DNA of 9,930 nucleotides from Sedimenticola sp. (GTDB lineage: Bacteria; Pseudomonadota; Gammaproteobacteria; Chromatiales; Chromatiaceae): NCBI GenBank assembly GCA_030590525.1, contig JAUUYI010000050.1:1-9930 (forward strand). Direction: 5' to 3'. A model generated the notes under the pieces. That model did no database searches. It was not told the origin of the DNA and was given only the letters and a program-made list of their open reading frames with translations. Made by a program: the position numbers and the translations under genes. Below are positions 1 through 9,930 of the stretch, piece by piece (the stretch's first letter is position 1; every line of letters begins with the position of its first letter).

Positions 1-1593
1 GGCAGAGAGTGGCTGCGCCTGAACCGGGATTCAGGGGAGACCTCCGGTGTTCTGGAACGGGAGCAGGAGCTGCGGGCGCTGTTAGAGAGCGTTGCCATTC
101 TCGAGGCACAGGTGGGAGAACTTAGCGCCGCCGTGGAAGCGGGGCGTGCAGAGCTGAATCAGGCGGAGCAGGCCCGGGAAGAGCAGCAGCGGATACTGAA
201 CGAGGCCAACCGGCAGCTTTCCGATCTCCGCTCCAGCCTGAGTGGAAAACGAACCCGTGCCGAGCACCTGCGCAATCGTAGCCGTAACATCCAGCAGGAA
301 GTGGAGGAGTTGCGGCAGCAGATCAGCCAGGGCAGGGATGAGCTCGAGACCTCCCGGGGCCGTTTGCACCAGGCGCTGGAGGAGATGGAGACCCTGAGTG
401 AACGACGTGAGGCACTGGTTCGGCAACGGGATGATTTACGGATGCGGTTGGAGGAGATCCGGCAGCAGGCGGGTCAGCAGCGCACCCGGGCCCATGAGAT
501 GGCACTGCGGATCGAATCCATGCGTAGCTCCAGGGATTCACTCACCCGAAACCTGGAACGAGTACGTGGGCAGCTCTCCCATCTGGAGGCCCGGCGCCAG
601 GAGTTGGAAATTGCGATGGAAGAGGGGGAGATACCCCTGACAGAACAGCGTACAGAACTGGATCTGCAACTGGCGTGCCGGGTGGATGCTGAGGCTGCGC
701 TTACCCAGGCACGTGAGAATCTGGCCGGAATCGATGCCCGGCTGCGCGGCCTTGAACAGGGCCGGGCCGGAGCAGATGAGGAGGTGCAAAAGCGCCGCAG
801 CAGCCTCGACCAGGAGCGTCTGCAGCGCCAGGAACTGGTGATTCGCCGGCGTACTCTGGAAGAGCAGTTGGAGGAGAGCGGGTTTCAGAAAGAGCCACTA
901 CTGGGAGAAATTCCTGAAGATGCGAATGTTGAACGCTGGCAGGAAGAAGTGGCACGGATGGACGCCCGTATCCGCCGGCTCGGGCCGATCAACCTGGCTG
1001 CTATCGAAGAGTATCAGGAACAGTCGGAACGCATGCGCTACCTGGATACCCAGTACGCCGACGTCACAGAGTCTCTCGATACCCTGGAAAACGCCATCCA
1101 CAAGATCGACCGGGAGACCCGTACCCGTTTCAAGAAGACCTTCGACCAGGTGAACAATGGTCTACAACAGAAGTTCCCCCGCCTGTTTGGGGGCGGCCAC
1201 GCCTATTTACAACTGACGGGTGAGGATCTGCTCGACACAGGGGTCACCGTTATGGCCCGCCCCCCGGGTAAAAGAAATACCAGCATTCACATGCTCTCTG
1301 GTGGCGAAAAGGCACTGACGGCGGTTGCCCTGGTGTTTGCCATATTCGAACTCAATCCGGCACCTTTCTGTATGCTGGATGAGGTGGATGCACCGCTGGA
1401 CGATGCCAATGTGGGACGTTTTTGCGACATGGTCAGGAGCATGTCTGAGCAGGTACAGTTTATCTTTATCACCCATAGTAAGATTACCATGGAGATCGCC
1501 AACCAGCTGACAGGTGTTACCATGCATGAACCTGGCGTCTCCCGGCTCGTCTCAGTGGATGTGGACGAGGCTGCGCAGATGGCTGCAATCTGA
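1..1593 (+). CDS. smc: Chromosome segregation ATPase SMC, C-terminal part (5' truncated by window)
   Basis: The reading frame is open from base 1, so the gene starts upstream; 530 residues are present, under half of a typical bacterial SMC of about 1,170. The first residues (EWLRLN, SGVLERE) look like the region just after the hinge. They are followed by about 300 residues of Glu/Arg/Gln-rich returning coiled coil. The C-terminal ATPase lobe is complete, with a conserved approach ([13 protein letters not shown]), the ABC signature [10 protein letters not shown] near 1291-1320, Walker [13 protein letters not shown] near 1369-1404, and the switch motif FITHSK. SMC dimers with ScpA/ScpB organise and compact the chromosome at the nucleoid. 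The Walker A lobe lies outside the window. The gene ends 22 bases before zipA and probably leads the smc-zipA-ligA operon. SbcC or MukB are excluded by the signature and the coiled-coil layout. Identification is very secure. Confidence 0.97.
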   Translation, partial: GREWLRLNRDSGETSGVLEREQELRALLESVAILEAQVGELSAAVEAGRAELNQAEQAREEQQRILNEANRQLSDLRSSLSGKRTRAEHLRNRSRNIQQEVEELRQQISQGRDELETSRGRLHQALEEMETLSERREALVRQRDDLRMRLEEIRQQAGQQRTRAHEMALRIESMRSSRDSLTRNLERVRGQLSHLEARRQELEIAMEEGEIPLTEQRTELDLQLACRVDAEAALTQARENLAGIDARLRGLEQGRAGADEEVQKRRSSLDQERLQRQELVIRRRTLEEQLEESGFQKEPLLGEIPEDANVERWQEEVARMDARIRRLGPINLAAIEEYQEQSERMRYLDTQYADVTESLDTLENAIHKIDRETRTRFKKTFDQVNNGLQQKFPRLFGGGHAYLQLTGEDLLDTGVTVMARPPGKRNTSIHMLSGGEKALTAVALVFAIFELNPAPFCMLDEVDAPLDDANVGRFCDMVRSMSEQVQFIFITHSKITMEIANQLTGVTMHEPGVSRLVSVDVDEAAQMAAI

Positions 1594-1615
1594 AAAACGG
1601 AGTGGGGCAGACCGA

Positions 1616-4527
<2,912 letters not shown>

Positions 4528-4565
4528 AGAGGCTGTGGTCCGTGAGGTTCTTGGAAAACAGACCG

Positions 4566-7472
4566 TCAGGGAGAAGGTGTGGACTTCGCGTGGATGGCGC
4601 GCCTGGCGGTTTCGAACCTGCTTTCGAGCATTGTATAATCCTGGTCGGGGAGGGCACCCGTCATATACCACGCCTGCTCCAACTGTATGGGGCTGGTCTC
4701 CGCCAGTTTATCTTGCGCCCTGTTACGCATATGGTCGGAGAGGCGCGAAACCTGCAAGGCCATGCGCTCTTTGGCGTACGCTTCAGGTGACTCCACTTCG
4801 GCAACGGTCTCCAGAAGCAGGCAACGCTTTAGCTGCTGACGCAGGTTTTCAGCCTGCTCTGCATGCAGAATTTCGGGGTCGCTGATGTTGTCCATGTAGA
4901 TTTTGCACGCCGTTGAAAAACGTTTCTCCATGGCGGTCTGGTGTGCGCTGTTTCTGAATTCGGCGGATTTTCTCCACCTCTCTTCTGCTGATTCGAGTAC
5001 TTCCGGTCTGGCTTCTCCCGGCACCTGCTCCAGGCTCTGACAGAGTTGTGCGCACAAACGTAATTGCTCCAGCTCGCTGAGTATCTCCTCTTCCACAATC
5101 GTCTTCTTGCGCTGTTGCAGGCCCTGTTCAGCCTGGTTCCAGCTGTTTTCCAGAACGTTGATCGATTTAAAGGGGATCTCCAGTTCACTGCTTTCCTGCC
5201 AGCGGCGCTTTAGTTCACGGTAGCCGTTGTCCAGCGCACTGGTCTGCAGACTTGTGTCGGCGTAGAGCTGGTCCAGTTCCCGGACAAGATTTTTGCGCAG
5301 CATCAGGTTTTCCTGCAGTACCTTCTCTTCCTCTCTACGCTGCTTCCGTTGACGGTTGAATATTTCGTCTGAGGCGTCTCGAAAGCGCTTCCAAAGTTCA
5401 TTTTCTTCCTTTCGATGGCCGGTTACGGTGGTGTGCCATTGCTTCTGCAACTGTTTCGCCTCCCTGGTCGACTGTTCCTTTCCTTCCGCCTCAGTCAAGG
5501 CCTCCATCTGTCTGATCAGGTCGAGGCGAAATTGCAGATTCCGTTTTCTCTCGCGGGAAAAGTGTGCGCCAAGCTTCTTCATCCCTGCACGAAAACGCTT
5601 CTCGAGAGCACGCCGATGCTTTTCTTCAACCGGGCCAATGCCGTTCCAGGTATTACGGGTCTCTCGCTCTGCCTGGGTGGCCTTTTTCCAATCCATGTTG
5701 TTCCAGTCAGCCTGCTCGAGAAGGGTCTCAAGCTGAATGCATAGCGCCTCCCGTTCTTCAAGGTTGCTTGCGCGTACCTGGGCCTGTTCATCGAAGAATG
5801 GCCGACACTCCTTGTAGACCTGCTCCGAGGCGAGGTGGAAGCGACCCCAAAGCGCTTTATTCACTCTGGAACCGCTCCTGTCGAGCTGCTTCCACTCCAA
5901 CTGCAACTGATGCAGCTGTTCTGCCTTCTCATGCATATCTGTTTCACTGGCGATCAGTGATTCCATTTTGGTGCACAAGAGTTCACGCTGTTGATCGGTG
6001 CCCCATTTGCGCCATTTACGCAGCTCCTGGATCTGCGTGCTCAGCTGGTGAAAATGCGCTTCGTGCTCCTGCATTTTCGTTGCTTCGAGATTGGTCAATC
6101 TGATCTGTTGGATTGCAGTGCGTATCTCATCGTACAGGCTTTCAGCCATTTTCAACTCACCTTTCTCGATCTCTTCCATCAACTTCGTTATCTGCGCAGG
6201 CAGTTGAGGGATTTTATTCTTAGCTGCTTCCTGCTGTTGCTGCAGCCGTTTTTTCAACTGCCCCTTCAGGGTGCGAAAATGCTCCTCTTGATGAGGGGCC
6301 GCCGAGACCTCCTTCAACAGGGAGTCGATCTGCTTCAACATTCGATCGACGACCCGCTTTTCCAATGGCATCTTTCCTTCGGCCAGGGCTTTGGCTCCTT
6401 TCAGCCACTCTTGAAGCTCACTGTTTGCTTTGCGCAATCGAGCAAACTGTCGTAGATGCCGCTGTGCCGTCTCAAGGCGTTTGGAGAACTCCTCTTGCAA
6501 TTTTTTTTCACTCGTAGGATCGAGTAATTCCAGGCTGCTCCACTCGTTACGGCATGAGTCTACCCGGGCGCTCAGGGCTTCTTCCCCCAGTCCGTGAGAC
6601 TCACTGCCCAGGCTGTCGATCAGTTGTTGTTTGGCCACCAACAGCTGGGCCTGTTGTTCTTCTGCTTCTATTTTATTTAGATTAACCTGTCGATACTTAT
6701 CATATCCGGAGAGGAAGCGATTCTTCGTCTGTTGGAAACGTTCGGTCCATTCGGGGTCTATCTGGTCACTTATCTCCGCCCACTGCTGTTCCAGGTTACA
6801 CAGTGTGGTGGAATCTTCGACCCAGTGGCCAAACTGCCCCAAGCGCTCCATACGTTCGTACAGCTCTTCGCAGCGGAAACGAATCTGATCTGGCATCGCC
6901 TCCTGTTCCGTGATCTCTCTGAGCTTGTTGCGTGCCAGACGGTGTGCCTTCTTGTCCTTTTTACCAATACGTTTTACCACCGCCTGCAGGGCACTCTTCT
7001 CTTTCAAATGTGTGACGGCGATCAAGCGATTGGCGGCGGTAGAGTCGGACAGGGCAATCTCTACCAAGGTCCCCTGGTCACGAACTCTTTCTATCGCAGC
7101 TGCGCGCAATTTTGTTTCTTTGCCTTTCAGTGCGAGCTCACAGAGCAGTTGCTGGTTCTCCAGAAAGGCTATTTCTGCCAGACATTTCTCCAGTGGCGGT
7201 GATGCGGGGTCCAAACCGCCCAGCAGCTGCTTCATGCGCCCCAGCGCTGCATCAATTACCACTGGGTCGCTGACTCGACCGGTGATCACCTCTTTAAGAA
7301 ATGACAGACGCTCGATATGCTGGCAGGCCTCCGAGCGAACCTTACTGTCACTGTCATTTCGGACCAGCTCGCTGAGTATCTCTTCATCGATCTTGTCGGA
7401 CCGAACCGATTGCAGTCGAATTGCTGCGTCTTTATGTTGCCATTTCGGCTTGCGGAATAAATTCAAAATCAT
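4566..7472 (-). CDS. DUF349 domain-containing HEAT-like/coiled-coil protein
   Basis: The 968-residue, very charged, apparently cytoplasmic protein has no signal peptide or membrane segment. Residues about 12-190 form short alpha-helical repeats resembling HEAT repeats (DAAIRLQSV, DSKVRSEACQHI, LRAAAIERV). Long helical and coiled-coil segments follow to about 480. DUF349-type repeats lie at about 490-555, 570-635 and 645-710, with recurring Trp and the pattern LWGRFHLASEQVY / LEKRFRAGMKKL / LWKRFRDASDEIF. A further helical tail completes it. DUF349 has no established biochemical role that I know of; long helices plus HEAT-like repeats suggest scaffolding or nucleic-acid/protein binding, which is inference. 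The start MILNLFRKPKWQHKD resembles the usual beginning of such proteins, and GGTGA at 7483-7479 fits a ribosome site. Transcription converges on ligA, and the gene follows the HDOD gene after a 186-base gap. Family assignment is firm; function is unknown. Confidence 0.92.
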   Translation of the reverse strand: MILNLFRKPKWQHKDAAIRLQSVRSDKIDEEILSELVRNDSDSKVRSEACQHIERLSFLKEVITGRVSDPVVIDAALGRMKQLLGGLDPASPPLEKCLAEIAFLENQQLLCELALKGKETKLRAAAIERVRDQGTLVEIALSDSTAANRLIAVTHLKEKSALQAVVKRIGKKDKKAHRLARNKLREITEQEAMPDQIRFRCEELYERMERLGQFGHWVEDSTTLCNLEQQWAEISDQIDPEWTERFQQTKNRFLSGYDKYRQVNLNKIEAEEQQAQLLVAKQQLIDSLGSESHGLGEEALSARVDSCRNEWSSLELLDPTSEKKLQEEFSKRLETAQRHLRQFARLRKANSELQEWLKGAKALAEGKMPLEKRVVDRMLKQIDSLLKEVSAAPHQEEHFRTLKGQLKKRLQQQQEAAKNKIPQLPAQITKLMEEIEKGELKMAESLYDEIRTAIQQIRLTNLEATKMQEHEAHFHQLSTQIQELRKWRKWGTDQQRELLCTKMESLIASETDMHEKAEQLHQLQLEWKQLDRSGSRVNKALWGRFHLASEQVYKECRPFFDEQAQVRASNLEEREALCIQLETLLEQADWNNMDWKKATQAERETRNTWNGIGPVEEKHRRALEKRFRAGMKKLGAHFSRERKRNLQFRLDLIRQMEALTEAEGKEQSTREAKQLQKQWHTTVTGHRKEENELWKRFRDASDEIFNRQRKQRREEEKVLQENLMLRKNLVRELDQLYADTSLQTSALDNGYRELKRRWQESSELEIPFKSINVLENSWNQAEQGLQQRKKTIVEEEILSELEQLRLCAQLCQSLEQVPGEARPEVLESAEERWRKSAEFRNSAHQTAMEKRFSTACKIYMDNISDPEILHAEQAENLRQQLKRCLLLETVAEVESPEAYAKERMALQVSRLSDHMRNRAQDKLAETSPIQLEQAWYMTGALPDQDYTMLESRFETARRAIHAKSTPSP

Positions 7473-7508
7473 AAACTATCACCATCGATTGGCTTTTCAT
7501 GGTCAGGT

Positions 7509-7658
7509 CTAGATACGTAGCCTATTCTTAGCGGTACTGGCTGTTCGTACAATTCTGCCTACCGTCGTGAAATGTAAACCGAAGAATTCCGCTATCTGCT
7601 GATAACTATATTGCCCCGTCGCATAGGCTGCTACTATAATTACATATTTGCACGACTC
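7509..7658 (-). pseudogene. Remnant of a Y1/REP-associated transposase, C-terminal HTH
   Basis: Minus-strand translation from 7658 gives 49 residues with no start codon in the usual position and then TAG at 7511-7509. The core VAAYATGQ-YSYQQIAEFFGLHFTTVGRIVR reads as a clean helix-turn-helix. It resembles the C-terminal DNA-binding tail carried by a subset of IS200-like (Y1) transposases, including REP-associated ones. The catalytic HUH and Tyr portion is absent, because the sequence directly upstream is the intact 3' end of the HDOD gene. It begins immediately after the HDOD TAG stop and in the same frame. The most likely reading is the leftover 3' end of a deleted transposase gene. An alternative is a short HTH appendage made by stop read-through, which is less likely. 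It fills most of the gap before the DUF349 gene. Confidence 0.6.
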
Positions 7659-8483
7659 CTACAGGAAGACAGCCTTGATGCCTTCCACGTCCTCGGTGAC
7701 ACCTTCGATCTCTATCATTTCAACCTCGGGTTCTATTCCAACTTTCTGAAATGATTTGACCTGCGACCAGTCTGCCAGGTTGGCGTTACTGAGAGTCTGA
7801 AGCCGTGCGACCAGTATCACATCCACATAGTCCGCCTCGGGGCCCCCATCGTAATCCATGTTCTGGTAGTTCTCGGCTACCTGTATCAGAGTTTCTGGAA
7901 ACCCCCAAGTGGTCAGGATCTGCTTGCTGACTGTGGGGCTCAGATTCGTTACCAGACTGTCCAGCCGCTCTTCGTCGAGCATGAACTCAGCGTAGGATTC
8001 GGCCAGGGTCAGGATAGGCAGGCTGCCGATGTTGTGGATCAGTCCTGCCAGCATGGCCTGCTCCTTCTCCAGGTGAGGCAGGTTTTGAGCCAGAACCCGG
8101 CTGAAGGCGGCGACTTGTATGCTCTCCTCCCAGAGGGTACGGAGGCGTTTGTCGAGGAGATTGGACGTGGCCTGGTACATCTGTTTCATAGCCAGGCTGA
8201 TCACCAGACTACGCACCAGTTTCATGCCCAGCCGGGTAACTGCCATCTGAATGTTGTCGATCGGCACACGCCCGCGGTACAGCGGGCTGTTGACTACCTG
8301 CAGCAGTCTGGTCGAAAGCGCTGCATCAGTAGCAACAATATCTGCAATTTGATTTGCATTCGTCTCCGCCCGATCCATCTCATCGCGTACCCGAAGGGCC
8401 ACTTCGGGGAGAGTTGGCAGGCTGATTCTGTTGTCGCGGATGGCGCTCTGAAGTTGCTCGAAAAACTCGGCTTCTGTTGTCAT
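7659..8483 (-). CDS. HDOD domain-containing protein (signal-transduction-type)
   Basis: The 274-residue soluble protein carries a single HDOD domain at about 20-215. It starts with the typical LPTLPEVALRV (22-32), continues DAALSTRLLQVVNSPLY (53-69) and AVTRLGMKLVRSLV (81-94), and has GLIHNIG (147-153) where true HD phosphohydrolases have HD-I-G. Asn151 replaces the metal-binding Asp, as expected for HDOD proteins, which are generally not catalytic and act in signalling or regulation. A 60-residue C-terminal tail is acidic and has no recognisable output domain. No GGDEF, EAL or receiver domain is fused. It follows ygfZ after 105 bases and precedes the DUF349 gene. No strong ribosome site is visible before ATG 8483. 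The target process cannot be told from sequence. Confidence 0.93.
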   Translation of the reverse strand: MTTEAEFFEQLQSAIRDNRISLPTLPEVALRVRDEMDRAETNANQIADIVATDAALSTRLLQVVNSPLYRGRVPIDNIQMAVTRLGMKLVRSLVISLAMKQMYQATSNLLDKRLRTLWEESIQVAAFSRVLAQNLPHLEKEQAMLAGLIHNIGSLPILTLAESYAEFMLDEERLDSLVTNLSPTVSKQILTTWGFPETLIQVAENYQNMDYDGGPEADYVDVILVARLQTLSNANLADWSQVKSFQKVGIEPEVEMIEIEGVTEDVEGIKAVFL

Positions 8484-8588
8484 GTGATCACTTTTTATCT
8501 GTTTGCCGGGATGTTCCCTCGTCTACAGGTTTAGATATCGGTCACTGGAAACCAGAGTTGAGAGGGGCTGAAAATAAAATACCGCTTC
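8484..8588. other. Intergenic gap between ygfZ and the HDOD gene
   Basis: This 105-base stretch holds no open frame. I see no convincing sigma-70 promoter on the minus strand and no hairpin with a T-run after ygfZ, so read-through from ygfZ into the HDOD gene is plausible. A small GGGA-ACA-TCCC inverted repeat at 8507-8517 is too short to call an operator. Confidence 0.4.
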
Positions 8589-9611
8589 TCAGGAAACCTG
8601 TTCTTCCAGGCTATAGGGTAATTCCAGTAACTGCAATCTGGGGCCCGTAGCATCGATCAGGTGCAGGTCGTCCGCCTCGACGAGGGAGATCTCTGCGACA
8701 GCCAACAGGTCATACCCCCCGTTGGGTGTTACTTGGGCATCGACTACCTTTCCGGCACCCTGGCTGGACTGGCTACTGCTTGAAAACAGCTTATCCCCAG
8801 GGCGTGGTGGAGTGGTTGTATCCACATGGGCGAGATACATGCGACGCTTGAGCTTCCCCAGGTATTTCATTCGTGCCACCACCTCCTGGCCCGTGTAACA
8901 GCCCTTGGTGAAACTGACCCCATCGATCAGTTGCAGGTTGACCATCTGGGGCACGAATGCCTCGATTGTACTCTCCTGGATGGTTGGGATGCCGGCACGG
9001 ATATCGAGCAGCGCCCAATGACTGGCATCCTTTACCGTGGCGGTGAGGGATAGTCTTTCCCAGAGAGCGGTTATCTCCTGCACTGGCCCGATCAATTCAT
9101 AGCGAGCGGTCTCTCCTGCCAGGCGCAGCACGGTTACTCCTCCTGCCTGGACCTGCTCCCCAACCTGGGACGGCAGGTTGGGGAATGATTCTCCCAGCAA
9201 GGTTTCAGCACGTGGTCCGGCCAGGCCTATTCGTATCAGGTCGTCACTGGCATCCTCCACCTTGACCTTTGACATCAGGATGAACATTGGGAGGCGTTTC
9301 AATATGGCCTGGTGAGTCTCCTGGGGCATTTGCAGGTAGAGGTCCCGATTTCGTTCAAACATCAGAAAGCTGGCCAGCATGCGTCCCTTGGGTGTGCAGT
9401 AACTGTTCATCTGGAAGTGATGCTCACCCACGTCCCGTACGTCATTGGTGACCTGGCCCTGCAGGAAATTCCGGGCATCCTCTCCGGCAGTCCGGATCAA
9501 GCCAAGATGGGAAAGGTCGACCAGAGTACATTCCGGATTGTCGTTTTCTCCTGTTTTCAGGCTGGAACTGTCAGTTTGCTTTCCCAGAAAACTTTTCCAC
9601 TGGTTGTTCAT
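8589..9611 (-). CDS. ygfZ: Folate-binding protein YgfZ (Fe-S enzyme maintenance)
   Basis: The 340-residue product is a GcvT-like folate-binding protein of the YgfZ type. It shows the N-terminal FLQGQVTNDV segment (49-58), SYCTPKGRMLASFL (70-83), the DIRAGIP motif (203-209) and the family signature FTKGCYTGQEVVARM (234-248) with the conserved Cys238. YgfZ acts with tetrahydrofolate to maintain certain Fe-S enzymes, including the tRNA-modifying MiaB. The KGCYxGQE cysteine is its hallmark, and the length is normal for the family. The glycine-cleavage T protein is excluded by this signature and by the absence of neighbouring gcv genes. ATG 9611 is preceded by only a weak purine-rich ribosome site (GTAGAGA), with a good promoter 40-68 bases upstream. 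It is the first gene of the minus-strand group. Confidence 0.95.
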   Translation of the reverse strand: MNNQWKSFLGKQTDSSSLKTGENDNPECTLVDLSHLGLIRTAGEDARNFLQGQVTNDVRDVGEHHFQMNSYCTPKGRMLASFLMFERNRDLYLQMPQETHQAILKRLPMFILMSKVKVEDASDDLIRIGLAGPRAETLLGESFPNLPSQVGEQVQAGGVTVLRLAGETARYELIGPVQEITALWERLSLTATVKDASHWALLDIRAGIPTIQESTIEAFVPQMVNLQLIDGVSFTKGCYTGQEVVARMKYLGKLKRRMYLAHVDTTTPPRPGDKLFSSSSQSSQGAGKVVDAQVTPNGGYDLLAVAEISLVEADDLHLIDATGPRLQLLELPYSLEEQVS

Positions 9612-9650
9612 CGTTTGTCTCTACCGTCGCTTACGCATGAGTGGTTGGTA

Positions 9651-9679
9651 ATAATAAGAGATTTATCCAAGGGTGTCAG
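9651..9679 (-). promoter_or_regulatory. Sigma-70-type promoter for ygfZ
   Basis: On the minus strand CTGACA (9679-9674, 5/6 match to TTGACA) is followed by exactly 17 bases and TATTAT (9656-9651, 5/6 match to TATAAT). Transcription would start near 9644, giving a leader of about 33 bases before ygfZ. Sequence match and spacing are good; activity is inferred. Confidence 0.6.
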
Positions 9680-9765
9680 TCCGGGAGTGCTGATTCCGTA
9701 AGCAGCCGGTTAAACCCAATGCCATTAACTTAGGAAATCAGTGTAGGGTGATCCGTCGGCGTTAA

Positions 9766-9783
9766 CCCGCATTTCTCACCAGG
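9766..9783 (+). repeat. Copy 2 of the 18-base shared sequence, non-coding
   Basis: cccgcatttctcaccagg here is an exact match to 2406-2423. It sits in sequence without a gene upstream of ygfZ, which makes a shared protein motif an unlikely explanation for the identity. Confidence 0.5.
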
Positions 9784-9861
9784 GGGCGAGATGATCGCGC
9801 AAAGATTTGGATCATAAGGGATTTTCCGAAGGAGCGGAATACGGGCTGTATTTCCGACGAC

Positions 9862-9915
9862 GTACAGGGAAGTACAGGTGTCGCGGGAGGCAGGCCGCTC
9901 CTGTACATCCTGTAC
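9862..9915. repeat. Imperfect inverted repeat with paired GTACAGG units
   Basis: GTACAGGGAAGTACAGG (9862-9878) pairs with cctgtacatcctgtac (9900-9915), whose reverse complement is GTACAGGATGTACAGG. Each arm therefore contains two GTACAGG units, and the arms are separated by 21 GC-rich bases. It could form a long hairpin or mark the end of a repeat element. No T-run follows on either strand within the window. Confidence 0.6.
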
Positions 9916-9930
9916 TCGCGGCATTGATAC

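Larger units (their letters stand above)
9680..9930. other. Non-coding region with repeat-like sequence
   Basis: The 319 bases between ygfZ and the window end hold the ygfZ promoter at the proximal side and then no credible gene. A 64-codon minus-strand frame (9730-9924) covers the repeat-like sequence and resembles no protein family I know. The stretch contains the 18-base sequence shared with the zipA/ligA junction (9766-9783) and an inverted repeat (9862-9915). Together these suggest a dispersed intergenic repeat, or the remains of an insertion-sequence end, running off the window edge. Confidence 0.45.

Noticed and set aside
1514..1615. Upstream in-frame start for zipA at 1514
   Set aside because: It lies inside smc and would put 34 polar residues before the N-terminal membrane anchor, which ZipA does not have; ATG 1616 fits the family.
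4528..4565. Terminator between convergent ligA and the DUF349 gene
   Set aside because: The 38 bases have no stable stem followed by a T-run on either strand; the better candidate lies inside ligA at 4458-4489.
5564..6103. 179-codon plus-strand frame inside the DUF349 gene
   Set aside because: Antisense to a well-supported 968-residue gene; cysteine- and arginine-rich composition with no recognisable domain.
7473..7560. Promoter for the DUF349 gene (TTGTAC followed by TAAGAAT)
   Set aside because: The -10 match is poor (about 3 of 6), so it is not distinguishable from chance.
7659..8483. Active HD-type phosphodiesterase
   Set aside because: The HD-I-G position reads HNIG and other metal ligands are not evident; this is the non-catalytic HDOD pattern.
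9730..9924. 64-codon minus-strand frame near the window end
   Set aside because: It covers the repeat-like sequence and inverted repeat, and no ribosome site can be judged at the window edge; more likely a chance frame through a repeat.

Overview
The window is an ordinary stretch of gammaproteobacterial chromosome with some worthwhile repeat biology. The order smc - zipA - ligA on the plus strand points to Gammaproteobacteria, because ZipA is essentially confined to that class and this neighbourhood is common there. The sequence is moderately GC-rich. A free-living or symbiotic, non-enteric lineage (for example a Chromatiales-like or sulfur-oxidiser-like group) is possible, but that narrower placement is only an impression.

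Layout. Positions 1-4527 hold a tight plus-strand group for chromosome and cell-division housekeeping. It comprises the C-terminal half of the SMC ATPase (cut by the window edge), the FtsZ-membrane tether ZipA, and NAD-dependent DNA ligase LigA. zipA starts 22 bases after smc, and ligA overlaps the zipA stop by 4 bases, so the three are probably co-transcribed. Positions 4566-9611 hold three convergent minus-strand genes. In transcription order they are ygfZ (folate-binding Fe-S maintenance protein), an HDOD-domain protein, and a 968-residue HEAT-like/coiled-coil protein with DUF349 repeats of unknown function. A well-formed sigma-70-type promoter lies just upstream of ygfZ.

Mobile and repeat signals. 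(1) The 3' end of ligA contains a GTAG-headed palindrome typical of REP sequences. It is flanked by 17-base direct repeats (16/17 identical) and adds 19 in-frame codons to LigA. Read on the minus strand, the same hairpin is followed by six Ts and looks like the intrinsic terminator of the DUF349 gene. (2) The gap between the HDOD gene and the DUF349 gene encodes a 49-residue, start-less remnant that resembles the C-terminal helix-turn-helix of a Y1/REP-associated transposase. (3) An 18-base sequence is shared exactly between the zipA/ligA junction and the non-coding region beyond ygfZ. That region also carries an inverted repeat and may belong to a dispersed repeat family.

I see no complete mobile element, CRISPR array, tRNA or rRNA, and no convincing new multi-gene system. 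The least understood gene is the large DUF349 protein beside the HDOD regulator.
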